Below the pieces are notes generated by a model. The model was given only the letters and a program-made list of their open reading frames with translations. It ran no database searches and was not told the DNA's origin. 64,000 nt of DNA, taken from NCBI RefSeq assembly GCF_022201045.2, contig NC_068562.1, positions 1,550,001 through 1,614,000 of the forward strand. The letters are read 5' to 3'. Each line of letters opens with the position of its first letter. Positions within the stretch are counted from its first letter, which is position 1. The DNA comes from Citrus sinensis. Its lineage: Eukaryota > Streptophyta > Magnoliopsida > Sapindales > Rutaceae. Position numbers and translations under genes: made by a program. Shown in pieces: positions 11,301 to 26,503 of the stretch.

Positions 11301-12396
11301 TTGACTGACAGCTTGTGGATACATAGGGTTAAGCTTCTCATTCGGTTGGTTTAGACTAAGTTTCGCACATATTATCATATAATTAATAGTAAATGCCACC
11401 AGCGTTTGAGTTTAACCTTTTGACTTTATTTTGAGATACATATGTAAAATAAAGACAACACGCAATCTGAACATAATTCGCCTAAAACTAGAAGAATATG
11501 AACAAAATTTGTTTGTATTATTATAAGATAAGATCTAAAAATGTAGACAAAATATCTTCTACACGTGATAATGTTCGATACCCTGCTCCAAAACATTCGT
11601 TTACACTCGAATGAAGATGAAGGGTGAAGGTTTGAGATAAGGATGATACATAATTTTCATTCAACAGTACATACTGTGTTCCCAAGTCGAAAATTGGGCC
11701 TAGTTCTTGGAAAAAAAAATATTTGATCGGCCCAATAATATGTCTACTAAACTGGCCTCTATAACTAAGAGCACCACTTCATGATCTTTATAAAACCCCA
11801 CTATAAGTAAAGTTGTTTTCAAGAATAAAAATTAATTTAATTACATTCACTTATATTTTTTTTTCCCCTCTCCGTCACTTTTTATCTTAACCAAAATTGA
11901 TTTACAAAAATTTAGAACAATCTATTAATCTTTTCTTATATCTTACAAATTAAACATTTATGTCAAATTGTACATATATTTTTTTAAAACCTGTCAAACT
12001 ATGATTTTAAATATGTGAGCTATGAGAGATAAAATGGGGGCCAGCTAGCAAATCCATCTAAGCTTCTACTTAAAATCCACTTGCAGGCCCACCTTTTAGA
12101 AAAAAAATCAGTTAACTTAATTTAAAAAATAGAAAAATAAAAAATACTCTCAAACTGAGAGCTGTTGGCCAATCACATGATTAGACTTGTAATCTGTTAA
12201 TGTAAAATCTAAAGTACGGAACGTGTCCAATTGAATGATTGATGGAGAATATCACATAATTAGCATGCATTTATAGGCAATCAAAAAGCTACATAATCCG
12301 TAACTAAGAGCCATGCATTTTGATTCGTTGGATTTAGAATAATGGGTTTTTCATTAACATAATTAAATGAGGGTTGTCCACCAGTAACCCAACAGG
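8311..12396. other. Intergenic DNA between MIR172 and H3.3
   Basis: AT-rich, with no recognisable gene. It contains poly(A) and poly(T) runs, a T-rich stretch with an AATAAA at about 9432, and the LTR-like scrap at 10.4 kb that is listed separately. Frames of 68-72 codons on the minus strand (8456-8674, 11193-11399) show no motif. Confidence 0.55.
10420..10570 (+). mobile_element. Possible LTR end with degenerate primer-binding site
   Basis: The sequence runs TATA box (AGTATAAAAACGAGAGAG near 10424), a pyrimidine-rich leader with TCTGTCTATTAACA, then TAGTATCCGAGCTTCGAC at 10553-10570. The last part resembles the TGGTATCAGAGC primer-binding site that follows the 5' LTR in many plant retrotransposons. 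No matching second LTR and no gag-pol frame are visible, so at best this is a truncated remnant. It could also be a promoter plus leader of a non-coding transcript, since GTAAGT follows at 10576. Confidence 0.3.
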
Positions 12397-12575
12397 TTAA
12401 CGACACAAATTGAAATTAGCAGCCGTTGGATTTCCTGGAACCCTACCAAATAGTGCCCACCTGCACCTAGTATTATACATAATAAAACCCAAATCCGGCT
12501 CACATTTGACGCTCGTCAAACTTCTTGAAAATTCGAACCCGGAAACCTCTTCGTCTTCATTGTGGTTTGCACCAG

Positions 12576-12670
12576 GTAGACGCTCAAACTTCAACCCGTG
12601 GATTTTGTCAATTCGCTTTAAAAATCTGTTCAGCGTCAATCTAATTCTGACTCGTTAATCTAATTTCCAG
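12576..12670 (+). other. 5'UTR intron of H3.3 gene
   Basis: CACCAG|GTAGAC at 12575/12576 and TAATTTCCAG ending at 12670 delimit a 95-bp intron placed five bases before the start codon. Plant H3.3 genes usually carry a leader intron that raises expression throughout the cell cycle. The leader exon lies upstream, roughly 12500-12575; its start is not determined. Confidence 0.75.
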
Positions 12671-12675
12671 GTGAT

Positions 12676-13810
<1,135 letters not shown>

Positions 13811-14209
13811 TTTTGTGCTTTGATTGTTGTTCATTAATTTCATTCTCATTTATTCTACATTCAGACTTATTCTGGTACTGTAATCCAAACATCTATTTGC
13901 TTACCAAATACTCTTGAAACTCTGTAATTGCTCCCTATTACAGACAAAGACCGACATTGACAAAGACGTACATTGTATTTTCTCCCTGTTATGTTGTCAT
14001 ATGCATTTTGTTCTTTGATGTGTTTTATACTTATTTCGAATATGAATGCTCTGATATTTTCTTGTCAACTTACTGAAACTTTCTGTGGCTTGCAGAGTTG
14101 CTTAGAGAGCTCTTGATTTTGATAGTGGTGTGTGCAGAATGAGTTGACTGTTTGCGTCTGTTTGTTTACTTTTATAGCACCTACAATATATTTGTTGGCT
14201 TATTGTTGT

Positions 14210-14215
14210 AATAAA
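14210..14215 (+). terminator. Possible H3.3 poly(A) signal
   Basis: AATAAA lies 400 bp after the stop codon, inside TTGTTGTAATAAACATACG. An earlier 3' end nearer 14000 is also possible, since plant poly(A) signals are loose. Confidence 0.4.
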
Positions 14216-14230
14216 CATACGAGTTATATT

Positions 14231-17200
14231 TCTTCATCTTCCAATTTTGCTTTTTTTCCAAAATTATCTTAACGTACTTGTGTGGAAGGTCCCTGCAATG
14301 CTGCATCTCAGGCTGTGTTTGATGTTATTGTGAGGACCATTATTTTTGGCAGGTTTAGTAGTAATTATAGCGGTATGCATTTCGCTCAAAGCAATCAGAT
14401 TAAGATATATTCTACTACTTCTCTACTGGATGTTTTGTAGTTGTACTAAATTTTAATTTGAATGTTAAAGACACGTAATCTTATCATTGCTATGTCCTTG
14501 TGGGAAGTGCCAAGGAGAAACCAGTCCAAATGGAATTTTATGTTTGTCTACAATTTGCACCTCCTGTTTAATTTTCATTAAACTTGGTTGCCATGTTGTG
14601 TTTCATAATACTTTGTTGAATACACTGTTAAATTCTGAAGGCATAAAACTTTTGTTTAGTGAGGGTGACATCTGCAGGTAGTTGAGCAACCTGTTTATTA
14701 TCAGGTTGAATGCATCTTCTTTGTATGTAGTGATCAAGCCATGCTGATTTCTCTTCTGAATTTAGGTCTGGGGTGCTTACACTTCACTTTATTGTCCTGC
14801 AAACATGTGTGAAGGTCTTGATTTGAAACAGCTGTGCGTAACCAGATTCTCTTTGTTAATTTGGATTGCGTAGGTGAAAACAAATTGATGATTGGTTGTT
14901 GATTCTGATAACTAAGCTCTGCATTTGGTTCCTTGAGGATGAATTTATCTTTTGAATATGCAATGCACCCCTGCAGTTTCAGTTCAATTGCTTTATTGTT
15001 CATTCTATCAAGGGGACTGGGGACACCCCGTCTTCTCATCAGGGCGTGTTAGAATCTATGTAGTTATAAGGCCTTTCGGGGTCCTTTAGCTTTATGGGCC
15101 TCCGATGTAACGCGGTCAGGTTATCGGACTTGCTGGTTTAGTTATCCAATACATTATGCATGCGCGCATAATTCAGCATAATGAGACTATTGGCACCCCA
15201 CCAACATCCTTATAAAAACTGTTTTAAGCAATATTTTGTAATTCTTTTTGTAAAATTACAATCAAAAGAAAATGGTTATTTAAATTACTAATTAAAAATG
15301 AAAAAGGGTGCAGAAAGTGTTTAAAACAAAATATTTCAGGTGCAAAAGATGATTTGATGAAGGATTTACTGTGCTAAAAAAAGGATTTTAATTACTTTAA
15401 AAATTATATATAGTTCAAGAAAAAGAACCACCAGTGTTGCAATAAGAAGCATGTAAAATTACTTGAATTTAAAACGACTAGAAGTCTACGATTCTCTATC
15501 AACTGTCATGACTTCCAACTTAGTTTAGCCACCATAGCAAAAAAAAAAAAGGATCGAATTTAGAAAATAGAGAATTAGAGAATAATGTACTTTTAAATTA
15601 ATACTATGACATATTTAAAGTAAGTGGTTTTAGCTCAACTCTTAATTGAATGCATGTTTTAGGGTAAGCCATATAAAGCCATTTCCGTCTTGCACTCAAC
15701 ATACAACATCCCTTTCCAGCAAGTTTATCAATGAAAATGTCATAACTATGTAAATCTTGGATGATTTTGATATTTCAAATCCAACAGAGCTATCAATCTC
15801 TGAATTTGATTGACTCGGCATGTTTCGACTAATATGATAAATTTATGAATGGATGCAAACGTGAGAAATGTCACGTCTAGTGTAGAATATAGCTTTTTTC
15901 TACAACAATGTCATTGAAATAAGGAGACAACAAAAGCATTCATGATAAATGTTTGAATGGCCTATAACCAATAATCTTGCAAAATCATGATTAATGAAGT
16001 TTCACTTTGTCATCTTTCTATAGGACATTCAAGCAACATGCTTCATTAGATTTCTTTCTTTCTTCTTTTTCGTTTCGGTCGTTTCCTTTTTTCTTTTCCA
16101 TAGACCCTTATATTTTGGAGGTCTTATCCACCCTAGCAACTAGGTGGTGGTGGTTGTTTTCTCTCTGTAGATCAATATTTATTAAAGGTTATAGGTAGTA
16201 TTTATTTTTATCTGAAATCTAAATGGATATGGAAGTTTGAATGTGTCTAAATATAAATGTCTAAATGATATACTTGTTTATTGTTTTTAATATCCAAAAA
16301 AAGTGTTCTATTGTTTTCTTTTATAAATTAAAAATTCTTAAACATAATTATTTAACATTTATGTTCTTATAAATCAAAATAAAAAAGAGATTATGTTTTA
16401 CAGTTTATGAAATAAAAGTGTCTTTAATAAAGATATACTCTCCTATATGGTCTTTTTTCATTCAAATAAACATCACAAAAATCTATTGTTTCTATTCAGA
16501 TATAAACATTTGAAAATTAGACATAACTTACAAAAAATAAGCAAATAAATTTTAAGAAAGTTATGAAATTAATAAAATTTCAGACTTCATTTGTTTAACG
16601 AACAAGTACTTGGTCCATCCAAATTTGTGTTGGTTTAAAGTTTTACAATATTATGTTATGAAAATAAGCATTTTTTTTTTTAGTTTCAAATATCTGTAAT
16701 GTTATGGGGTTTGGATTGGTTTATGTAGTAGATATGATTATACTAATTGGAGAAGCCAAGTCAGGAGGTGGAAAATCTTGTGAACGAGCTAAGCAATATC
16801 CCTATTCGAGCTCTACGGTTGCTGTGGCCGCGGAGATGCATGATATCTCCTCGATAGCCTTGGAAGCACCGATTTATCTCCATGCTCTTCAGTATGTGTT
16901 AATGATCTATCCAATTGTTGTTATGATATATATGCATTGCTGAAACTTGATGATAATTAATCTGAAAGGTTTCAACTCAAGATCCATAAAAATGTAATGT
17001 GTAAATCGGCTCGTATGTACACTAATCAATTTTATTTCCAATTTTTTATGTAATTTCATAATTATGTCTGGATATATTTTCTGCGATCTGTATTTCGTTT
17101 GTTGTTAAATTGATGAAAGTAATGCTAGCTTTCTACTTCAAAAAACAAAAAAATTATGAAATTACTCAGAATATGAGGATTATTCGAGTGCTTTTGAATG

Positions 17201-20200
17201 TTTTCACTTCCTAATAATGAGCGATAACATATTCTATTTACATTCTTCAATGTGAATTCATCGTATAATTTATTAATTGGATAAGTGGAGGGAGGGAATA
17301 TGAAGGGGGTCATTTATTTTTATTCCTTTTAGTTTTTCAACCTTATCTCTGCATGAAAAAAGGCTAATTAAATAAAACAGAATAGGGCGCTTGGTTTGTT
17401 GCGTGCCATGATTATCATCATTGTTCTCCAAAAGGAGGCTTGTTTTGGTCAACTACTGTACTAATTGCCATCCATGTTCATCTTTCTACTCTGGTCTCAC
17501 CCAGTAGAAGCTTCACAGCTCTTAACGTGGAGGATTTTAGTTGGCCCATAATATATATCTCCTCCGACCAAGCCTGAGACAGCATGTGTAAGATTATTTT
17601 AATTTCGTGCAACAATCACAACAAAGAAAACAATATTTCTTGTGGGAATGGTGATTATAAACTAGACCAAGACCGAGTTTCGTTGCATTCATTTCACAGA
17701 ACGTGATTGGTCGAGGCTCTCTTCGGCCTGATGAGAATGACGTTTCCTCCTTTTCGGGGTCGGCAGGTGGCCCGTCCAATTGAATAAAAGGGGTACTACT
17801 TTTCCATCTTCAATTTTATTTTTAATCAAATGAGGTGATGCACATCTTCTTCATCCACCAATTTTGCATTGTACAACTGTCCTGAAATCGACAATGAAAA
17901 TGTGAAGCTCTTATGCTCATCAAGCATGCATATTCTTCGTCTAGATATTCATGCATCTTTTCTAACAAAAGCAACCAAAAAGAGAAAAAGAAATATTGAA
18001 TTAACAATCATTGATTATTTTCTATTCCCATGCGTGATTGAAATTCAGGTAAATTTTAAAAGAATTCGAAACAGGGTACCCATTAAACAACAGGGTACAT
18101 TTTGGTATAATAGTATACGTTGTAGCACAATTGGGAATTGTGAAGGCTTGCTCCGAGGGAGAAACTAGCTAGATTTCACAAGAACGATCCCATGATATTA
18201 GTAATTTTTAATGTTAATTGACAGGAAAATAGAAGCAAAAACAATTATTATATATTGAAAAAAAATTATGTATTAGGTAAATTAAAATGGTAGCACTTAA
18301 GGGATTATAAGGTACCACCTCTATAATAGTAGTGATTAATGTTTTCGGGCGCAAGGTCAAGGCTTATTTGGTGTCTCATCCTCCCAAAGAAGAGTGGGAA
18401 TTGTAATCATTAGGATGACTAAATTATGTTCTTAATCATTAGTAGGGAAAGGACAATAGTCTCTGAGAAATGTGGCATGGTGCCAGCGGCCGGCCTCTCC
18501 AAAAGAAAAGTAATAGAAAACGTGATAAGATGCTGCATATACAGCTCCTCTCCCGAAAGTGCGCGAATCGGCTAATAGTGCGTCTTAGGCTCTTAGCATC
18601 CACAGAATGAACAGTGTTGAAACTGGTAACCCTTTTTCCGTCCAACAGTACATGTTTATCATTAGATCCTACGATAACAGTAGAACAGCGAACGACTTTT
18701 CGTACGCATCGGTACGTATCAGCATTCTAATTCTAGGGATGACTTAAATGTGGCGGTTCATTATACTTCGCTTATTACTTGTACCAAGGACATGGACATC
18801 CATATATAAATTATTTAGTTGAGATTTCTTGTGTTGGCTCATGAAAAAGGATGAATTATAGGCTCATTTTGTGAACATTTGAGCAATACCATTGGTTGAG
18901 GGTCAGAAATGGCCAATTCTTGAACTTGTCACTGCAGATGAACAAGGGCTTTTTTGAGTACTATATATATGTTCATCGACAGTAGAGATGATAACAGTGT
19001 GAAAATGAATGAAGCTAGCTGCTAGTCCAATCAGACAATCATTTCTGCAGAAACATATATTGTCCAATAGTATACATGTAGAATATTGAAAAAGTATTAG
19101 ATGATACCGCTTTTTCGGATTGGAGTTGATTATTAAGAAATTAGTTGAGTTGCTCATAGCCTTTGTTTGGTGATGTGTGGCAATAAGAGGACATGTGAAA
19201 TGAAGCTACAAAAACAAAAACGAGAGTCAACATGTAAATGTTCTTAAAGACAAGCATGCCCAGCAGGAGCCAATGTGCGCAGCGCATGCTAGACAAGCCA
19301 TGACCCACTAAACGCACACCAAGATGCTCCCATGCTGAGCGGCCATGAATCATGATCATACCCTATCAATTTTCCTTCATTGTTTATTCATAATACTTTG
19401 GTCCTGTACTACTACAATTGATTCCTTCAAAAAGAGATTCCTGTATGCACAATTCGCTGCACTCAAAAGTTCCAACACTACTTCTTTACACTATTTTAGT
19501 GTCCAGAAGAACATCATAAACAGGGAATTTCACCCGTCGTATAGTAATATTTATGTCTCTTTTATCTTCATATCCCAATCGATATGCACAGTTTCACATA
19601 ATTAAGACGTCACCTCAGTCTTGGAGGATAAATTAAAACATACACTGTTGGTATATTTATTACTAAATTATGAAGTTTTATGACTCTTCTCACACAGAAG
19701 ATCGGCACCACCGACATTCAGTTTGACGTTGCACGTTCCTGCAGCTTTTAAATAAATCATAGAAATCGTTTCTTTTGGTCCTATTATAAACTATTATATA
19801 TATATCGCACTCTGTAGACTGTAGGCGAATAGATTCCCGTGAGAAATTTAATTTCATCGTAAAATCTTTTTCATCTTCAATATTCACCGGAAAAATGAGG
19901 AAGCGAGGACATTTCCAAGGGAGGCTTTAATGCTCCAAGAACATTTGCTTCTTATCTATCGACTGCATGTGTGTATTAATTAATGAATTTGATCACGATT
20001 GGGCGAAGGATACACGTGATGGTGAGTGAATAGAAAATGAGCAATCCTGTCCAAGCACCGGAGACTTTTCTGCAATTTCCACACTTATGATCCTAGCTAA
20101 TTACAATATATTTCAATATTTAGCGGATGCAACCTGTGTAGAGAATATGTTTTCTTGGTTATTTTGTAATTTTCGAAATTAACTTGTTGCTAAAAGATCC

Positions 20201-21269
20201 CTTACTTTATTAAAATACACTACAAAACAATATATATATCATTATTTAATAAAGTATCTCTTACTTAGTGTTTGCCTTAAAAACCATAAACATGAGAATA
20301 AAATTACATTTAGCTTCGAATGTATATGTGTATGTGTATATATGTAATGAAAATAAGTAACTACCACCGGTTAGGTAAGTAAACTCTCTACCACTCAATT
20401 CATTCACTTAATTAATAAAATGAAGGAAATTCTTTTTTTTTTTGAAAAAAAATATTTATTTTCAAATGATTTAAAAATAATTAAACTCTTATCAACCTTA
20501 TTATCCTAAATGGCCATAAATCTCTTGCATCACTCACATGTTATTCATTAATTTACAAGCTAAATATTTCACAAAAACCGATTATCGTGGGAGGTTTACT
20601 TTACAAACCCATGAAGCCTTCAAATTTACAAAGAGTGATATCTTGTAGAAATGTTAATTTTCAAGTGCGTACATATGAATACATTATTAAGTCATATAAT
20701 TTAATAAAGTTAGTGTTCAATTTACTACAAAGTCATATGGTTTAATTATATGTATGCACTGACTCTGTTAAACTACATGATTTAGTAGTGTGTCCGCATG
20801 AGAAAAAAAATGAAGGCACTGTCATGAGAGAGGATTCTCATATATATATCTCTCTCCATATATATATAAAGGGTCAGATAATTTAAGTCAGCAGGTTACA
20901 TGAATTATGGTGAGGATCATTATGGCGCAGCTTGTATCAACACATACACAGTCTTCTATCTACGTCACCTACATTCTTAGATTATACCATCACATACAAA
21001 TATGAAAACCGGCATATATTTTGAGAGCGAGAGCGAGAGTAAGAGTGAGAAATTAGTTTTTCACTCATTCATCACCAGCACCATAATTTTACAAAAACAT
21101 AGTACGTATCCGTATTATCAAATCAAACACATTTATGATACTAACAATGAGAACCTCTTCATCTTCCGGCTCCCGCCATTCACTAGTTAAATATCCATGC
21201 ATGCATATTCATCGAGCTAGGTTGAAAAAAGAATCCATTCAACCCGTTTCCATTCTGCATTAATAATTT
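14231..21269. other. 7-kb intergenic region, no gene recognised
   Basis: Frames of up to 101 codons (14734-15039, minus) and 79 codons (16704-16943, plus) occur, but none has a domain, a repeated codon pattern or splice signals that connect it to another exon. Part of 14230-15040 may be transcribed read-through from H3.3. An AT-rich repeat near 20690-20830 resembles sequence in the large CCD7 intron. Several (TA) tracts occur at 19796-19804 and 20840-20870. Confidence 0.5.
20690..20830. repeat. AT-rich dispersed repeat with TATGGTTTAAT motif
   Basis: Alternating motifs such as TCATATAATTTAATAAAG, TCATATGGTTTAATTATATG and AAACTACATGATTTAGTAGT, ending in a poly(A) run and GAAGGCACT. The same style of sequence, in the reverse orientation, occurs at 37850-38330 in a CCD7 intron. 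The relation was judged by eye. Possibly a degenerate MITE family. Confidence 0.35.
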
Positions 21270-22463
21270 CTACCATTCTTGCAGCAACAGCAATGCCATG
21301 TCCGAATTGTCGTCGTGTGCTCCGAAGCTTGACTCTCCTTCACATCTGTCTTCTTGACTCAGTTGAGATGCAACAAACTTGTCCAATGCCCTCCAATCAG
21401 TCACTTTCTTATTAGCGTTGTTGCTGTTGTTGTTAATATTGTTCACTCTATTCTGTTCTTCTTCAGCACTATTCTCCGATGTTAGAGATATTGAGCTTGG
21501 CCTCTTTAATATAGGCAGAGATGGGCTCTCCAGCTGAGGTAGCTGTAAATACTGATCAGCTGCTTGCAAGAAACTCAAGTTCTCAGCTTCTATCTCCTGC
21601 TTGCACATCAAATTTTGGGCTAATAGACTCTGGGGCTGCCTTGACACATATTCGATGGGATCAACCACCGAGCTAACCCCACTTGGTTCATCATAAAAGT
21701 AGCTTGAGTCCCAGCCGTCAATGCTCTTGGTGTGGCCTGTGGCTCGCTTCTTGAATGCTCTGCAAACAACCCATCCTTCTTCCTGATAATATTTAATTGA
21801 ACAAAGTCTATTTAGATATTTAAGATGATATTTTGGAAGGAAAAAGTGATATTTCTTTTTAATTAGTCCATTTATTTTCAGTTTGCTTTTGTGAGTTTTC
21901 AAACTGTTTGATAAAAGAGAAGTAGGTAGATATAGGAGTAAGAAGAAAAATGGAATTTTGCTTTTGACAAAATGAATGAAGAGAGAAAGCCATGCTCGAA
22001 AAGGAACAGGGAGAAAGCTATTCAAAGTGCTTTAGAATTACTATTTAGTACTTTTTGACCTTAATTAATAAGAGGCCAAATTTATAGAAAACATATATTC
22101 TAGGGCAAGTGCAGATAGTGGTCTATGAATATGCAAAGCAGTAGCAGCGTCATTAATTTCTATGATTAAGCTAAAATTTGACAAATTTCAATCCGAACTA
22201 AATGTGACTAAAATTTAGTTCCAAATTAAGGAGAAGTTATGAGGCACGTACTTGACATCTAATGCAAGAAAGTTACTGTGCAATTTGTATACAAAAACTG
22301 ATAATAGCTAATGAATTCCGAACGCTTATTTAATTGGAAACAAAAAGTTGAAAGAGATAGTTCCGCGCGCATATTAGGTCAAGGGGTACTGTTCAAGGCC
22401 ACCATGTGGAAGATAATGAAGACAATTTTGATTTCATCATTTTAATTTAACATCTCAGCAACT

Positions 22464-22498
<35 letters not shown>

Positions 22499-23261
22499 AT
22501 AATGCTTAATTACCTGTGGAGGACCATTTTCATCAGATTCAAGCCTATATTCATGCATGATCCAGTCAGTTTTCTGGCCATTTGGGGCTCTTCCTTTGTA
22601 GAAGACGAGAGTCTTCCTCATGCCAATGAGTTTTGATTTATCATACACAGCCTTGTCTCGGCCAGTAGCCTTCCAGAACCCAGCCATGGTGGCTCTGTTG
22701 GTCCTTGTTCCCGTTGGATACTTCTTATCTTTGTGGCTGAAGAAGTACCATTCATTTTGTTCTTCATACCCGATCCGGCATCTCTCTGTTCATAATCACG
22801 ATACGCACAGATCATTTATATGTGTCAAAACAGAATACATATATATATATATATATATAGATTTTCTGGTTGTATACTCTACTATTGTGACTCTTGCATA
22901 AGCACTCCAGTTCAGTAGCCTTGACGTCATTCCTGAATTGATGACTCCACAAGACTTAACTACTGCATACACCTTGGTCTGTTGACTACTTAAGTAGGCA
23001 ATGCGCATCATTGAATATTAAGACCAAGGTCAAATGGATCCACCCACCAAACAGAAACCCTAATAAGAAGAAGTGACAGCTAAACAAAAACGTACCTTGG
23101 AGATCCCATGGTTCGATCCTGTACAGATCAATGCCTCTGATAACATCAAGATCGATCTTCTGTGATGCAACCTTCTTCCGCAGATAATATCCAACGAGTT
23201 CCTCATCAGTCGGATGAAACCGGAATCCTGGTGGGACATATGACTCCATTGACTCCATCAT
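21270..23261 (-). CDS. NAC transcription factor, VND (vascular-related NAC) clade
   Basis: Three exons (23261-23096, 22785-22514, 21782-21270) encode 316 residues. The NAC DNA-binding domain fills about residues 8-165: subdomain [21 protein letters not shown], subdomain C ending [20 protein letters not shown], subdomain [21 protein letters not shown], and subdomain [14 protein letters not shown]. Exon borders fall where NAC genes keep them. The C-terminal half has the VND1-3-type blocks [18 protein letters not shown] and [17 protein letters not shown]. These proteins switch on secondary-wall and cell-death genes during xylem vessel differentiation. The first ATG is doubled (MMESMES); either could serve. 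A possible leader acceptor (TTTTATGCAG) lies 12 bases before the ATG, so a 5'UTR intron is likely. Orthology to VND1, VND2 or VND3 individually is not resolved. Confidence 0.93.
22466..22494. repeat. (GA)n microsatellite in NAC intron 2
   Basis: About 14 GA repeats, just downstream of the exon 2 donor on the minus strand, where they read as a CT tract. Confidence 0.9.
22837..22859. repeat. (AT)n microsatellite in NAC intron 1
   Basis: About 11 AT repeats in the 310-bp first intron. Confidence 0.9.
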
Positions 23262-26200
23262 ATCTGTTATCGGTGCTGCATAAAATTCAACACTAGAATT
23301 AACAACCGCGCAACCATTTACTTCATCATCTTTAAATCATAGCTGATGTGAACTCAGAAAGAGAGAACTGATGTGAACATGTAAAGAGCTAGAGAAGAGA
23401 AATCGAAAACCAGTGAAAGAAAAAAAGTTAAAAAGGCAAAGCTGAGATTGTAAAAAATTCAATTAAGAAATAATGAGGCCTCCGAGTAAAAGGTGACATG
23501 TGTTATCAGGCATAATCATCAACTTATTTTTGGTAGTGAGCAACACTCACCGTTTCATCTCTGAAAGGAAATACCAAAATACGCGCGTGTTATAAACAAT
23601 ACCCATTTAACTTCACCTTCACCCATACACAATGATTTTTCTAGGGATAATAAAATAAAATTAAAAAATAATGATAAGAGGAGGAGGTGAAAAGGAAAAG
23701 AAAACTAAATGATGAGATGAGTTTGTTTTTGATAAAAACCAAGGGGGGGAAGTTGGAACTAAACTTAACCTCTCTTCTCTTTGTACGCAGGTCTCTAGAA
23801 ACGGACAACGAGAGGTTTGTGCTAATGATGTTGTCTTCTGTTGGCGAATGGTAGGAATGATGCATCAAGAACGGGGTTTCCGCTCAAATCCTATTATTAA
23901 TTATTAGATTAATATAAACTAATCTATAACTTTTTCTATTAATCATCAGTAGCACATACCCAGAGACAAATTTAATATTAATTGTTTTAAGCTTTAAAAC
24001 AAAAGCAAACAAAACTTACTTTTTTAGAAAATATAAATTATGCATAACTTAATACGCTTTAATTAAGAAATTCAGAAGAAAATTACTGAAATATAATAAT
24101 TAAATCCATCTCATCTGTTTGGAATTTGAGTTGTCGCATACTTAATTATAAGACAATTGCTCGCATAAGCACTGTAAGGTGGATGACGACGTGATGAGAA
24201 TTTAGCACGCGTTTCTTGAAAGAGAAAAACGTTAAGATTTAGGAGGCAAAAGGAGGAACAGAACACCGTTGTATTAAATCAAAGGCATGCCAATTGCCAA
24301 ATGCTAAAGAAAGGATGATAAAAAGAGACAAAGGTAAAAGAAAAGCACTCTTGAGCCTCCTGGAGAGCTTGTTGCCCATTGCAGAAACGGGCTCTGACAT
24401 TTTTGTCTGTTTGTCGAGAATTTCCGTGGCACCACTGAGCCTCTTTCTTCGAGAAAATGCGGAGCCAAAATGAAAGAAATGTTTGTGCTTCTTTCTCAAA
24501 AGGGTAAGCTCATAAAAATGAGCTCCAAGCTCACCACAAATTGGGTAAGCTTATTTGTCAATCAAGGTATTTGTGTTTTAATGAGTGAGTCAAAGATTAA
24601 TTGGTGAGGTGAGGTTGTACTGTCAAGGTGTTAGTGATTTGGTGCTGCTCTGACTCCGAGAATGAGAGAGCTAGCTAGAGATATTAATTACATATATACA
24701 GTACTCCCATAATGAAAAAAAAAAAATCAGGAAAATTCTAATAATTAAAAGATTTAGGCGTAAGCGGGGCTTGTAGACGTGAGTCGCTAGCTAGTCGTTT
24801 TTTGTGAAACGATGATAATGACTGAAGGAAAAATGAAGGTTCAAGGGTTTTGCCATTGAATTGAAAAAAAAAAAAAAAAATTCAAGTGTTCCTACAATCT
24901 CTTACCAAATCACGGTCTTCTTCTGGTCGCCTGTTTGACTCAACAAGATTAAGTGAAACCCGAACCCGTGTTGAAAAATGAGTAAAAAAAAAGAAAAACC
25001 TTATTTTCAAAAAGTCTTAATTATATTTCTCAGAAACTCACACGAAATATATGGAAGAGATTTAAACCAAAAAAAAAAAACACTCAACCGAGTAGAGAAA
25101 GAATGTAAATGATACGATGCTGGTTTATGTATGCCGTAATCAAGAATGAAGATGTTTGTGAAATGAGAAGTTTAAGTTGCATGCAAGTCAAAGCTGAATT
25201 ACCTGCGACTTGAACCGGGCTATATGTAATGACTGGTTCGTGATAGACCAAATGAAGAAGAAGAAGAAGAAGAAAATGGATACGAAAACAAGAAAGAGAA
25301 AGAAGAAAATTCCGTCAAGAAGAAGCAGATGGAGGGAATATAAATTATAAAAGGAGAGGGATGGAGTGAGGACCGCTCGATTGCGCATGGGTTTATGGTT
25401 GTCCCCAGTCACTTACGTCACTCCCCAGTCGCTTCCTGTACAATACGCCCTTTCCCTTTCCGTTCTTAATTTCCTTATTTCCCATCGCGGTAAATTCAAC
25501 CTCTTTCACCCCTCACTCTTCTTGGTTATTCAATTATTGCCACATGTGTAATTTATTCTAACTTTATAAGTTGTGAATTACACACGTAAAAAATTCAACA
25601 AAAAATTGCATATAGCAAGAGGATCTAACTAATTGCGTAAGCTTTGAATTGAGTGCTGAATTCACCCTTTTTATTAATTTTTCAAAAAGATGTAATTAAT
25701 AATTATTGCATAAGAATGTAAAGATAATTATAATCTTAATCTTGTATTTATGTGGTACAGTATTATAAAAATACTGAGTATATATCAGTTCAGCACTAAA
25801 TTTATAATCGTTAAATATAAAAGATATTTAAAACTTTCTTAGTTATCATTCAAAAGAACGTGTTGTTGTTATTGTTATTTCTTTTTATCAGCCTTGTTCA
25901 AATATAGATAATATGAGGAATAAAAAGTTAATTTAGACTTCGGCTATTCTATGTCTTTCATAAAAAAAAAAGGGCTCAATTTCTACAACCCTTGCTCAAA
26001 TACTTCAAGTAAATAAATGAATATGGTCCCATACGAGCTAAACTAGTATGGCTTCCCATTTAATTTTTTCTATTGATTTACCAAAAGGTCCTTTTAGCCT
26101 TAATATATGACTATAAATTGCCATTTTCTCCTGGAAAAACCACTATATTGCACTCACCCCCTATTGCTTTCATAATAACCTATTGCCCCGCATACCAAAA

Positions 26201-26300
26201 CTTTAAGAAAAATATGAAAAAAAAAAAGAGTTATTTGACTAGATATTTACACTTATTAAAAGATAAAATGTTAAGAAATTTTTTTTATTGTTATGTTTTT
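23262..26300. other. NAC upstream region and intergenic DNA
   Basis: The first 600 bp probably hold the NAC leader exon and promoter: a purine/pyrimidine-rich stretch at 23640-23870 would be leader on the minus strand. Beyond this I see no gene. An (AAG)n tract lies at 25256-25273. Frames at 24239-24499 and 25188-25412 have no recognisable motif. Confidence 0.45.
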
Positions 26301-26503
26301 TTATTAATACACAAATCTATATTTTTTGGCGTGTGATGAAATTTTAAGTATGCGTTGTAGAGTTGTCAATTGTAGTGATGTCTATAATTTTGTTTACAAT
26401 GTGGTGACTATTGCTCCTTGGTATTAATTTTCGTATGTTATATACTCATTGAACTGTATTTGAGAAGCAAAAATGCATTCAAGGTAACTTTTTAATTTTT
26501 AAT
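26301..26503. repeat. Diverged duplication, copy 1, segment a
   Basis: About 200 bp from TTATTAATACACAAATCTAT to TTTTTAATTTTTAAT. It is repeated with roughly 95% identity, by eye, at 27527-27728, in the same orientation and about 1.2 kb away. Confidence 0.85.

Noticed and set aside
12397..12658. Overlapping 80- and 82-codon frames on both strands before H3.3
   Set aside because: They cover the H3.3 promoter, leader and leader intron; no motif on either strand.
16704..16943. 79-codon frame with a locally higher GC stretch
   Set aside because: I considered a miR164-like precursor because TGGAGAAGC appears in it, but the rest of the miRNA does not match and no pairing arm was found.
21783..22025. 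N-terminal part of the 251-codon frame covering the last NAC exon
   Set aside because: Sequence above 21782 lies before a good acceptor (ATTATCAG) and is hydrophobic, AT-rich intron; exon 2 joins directly to EEGW.
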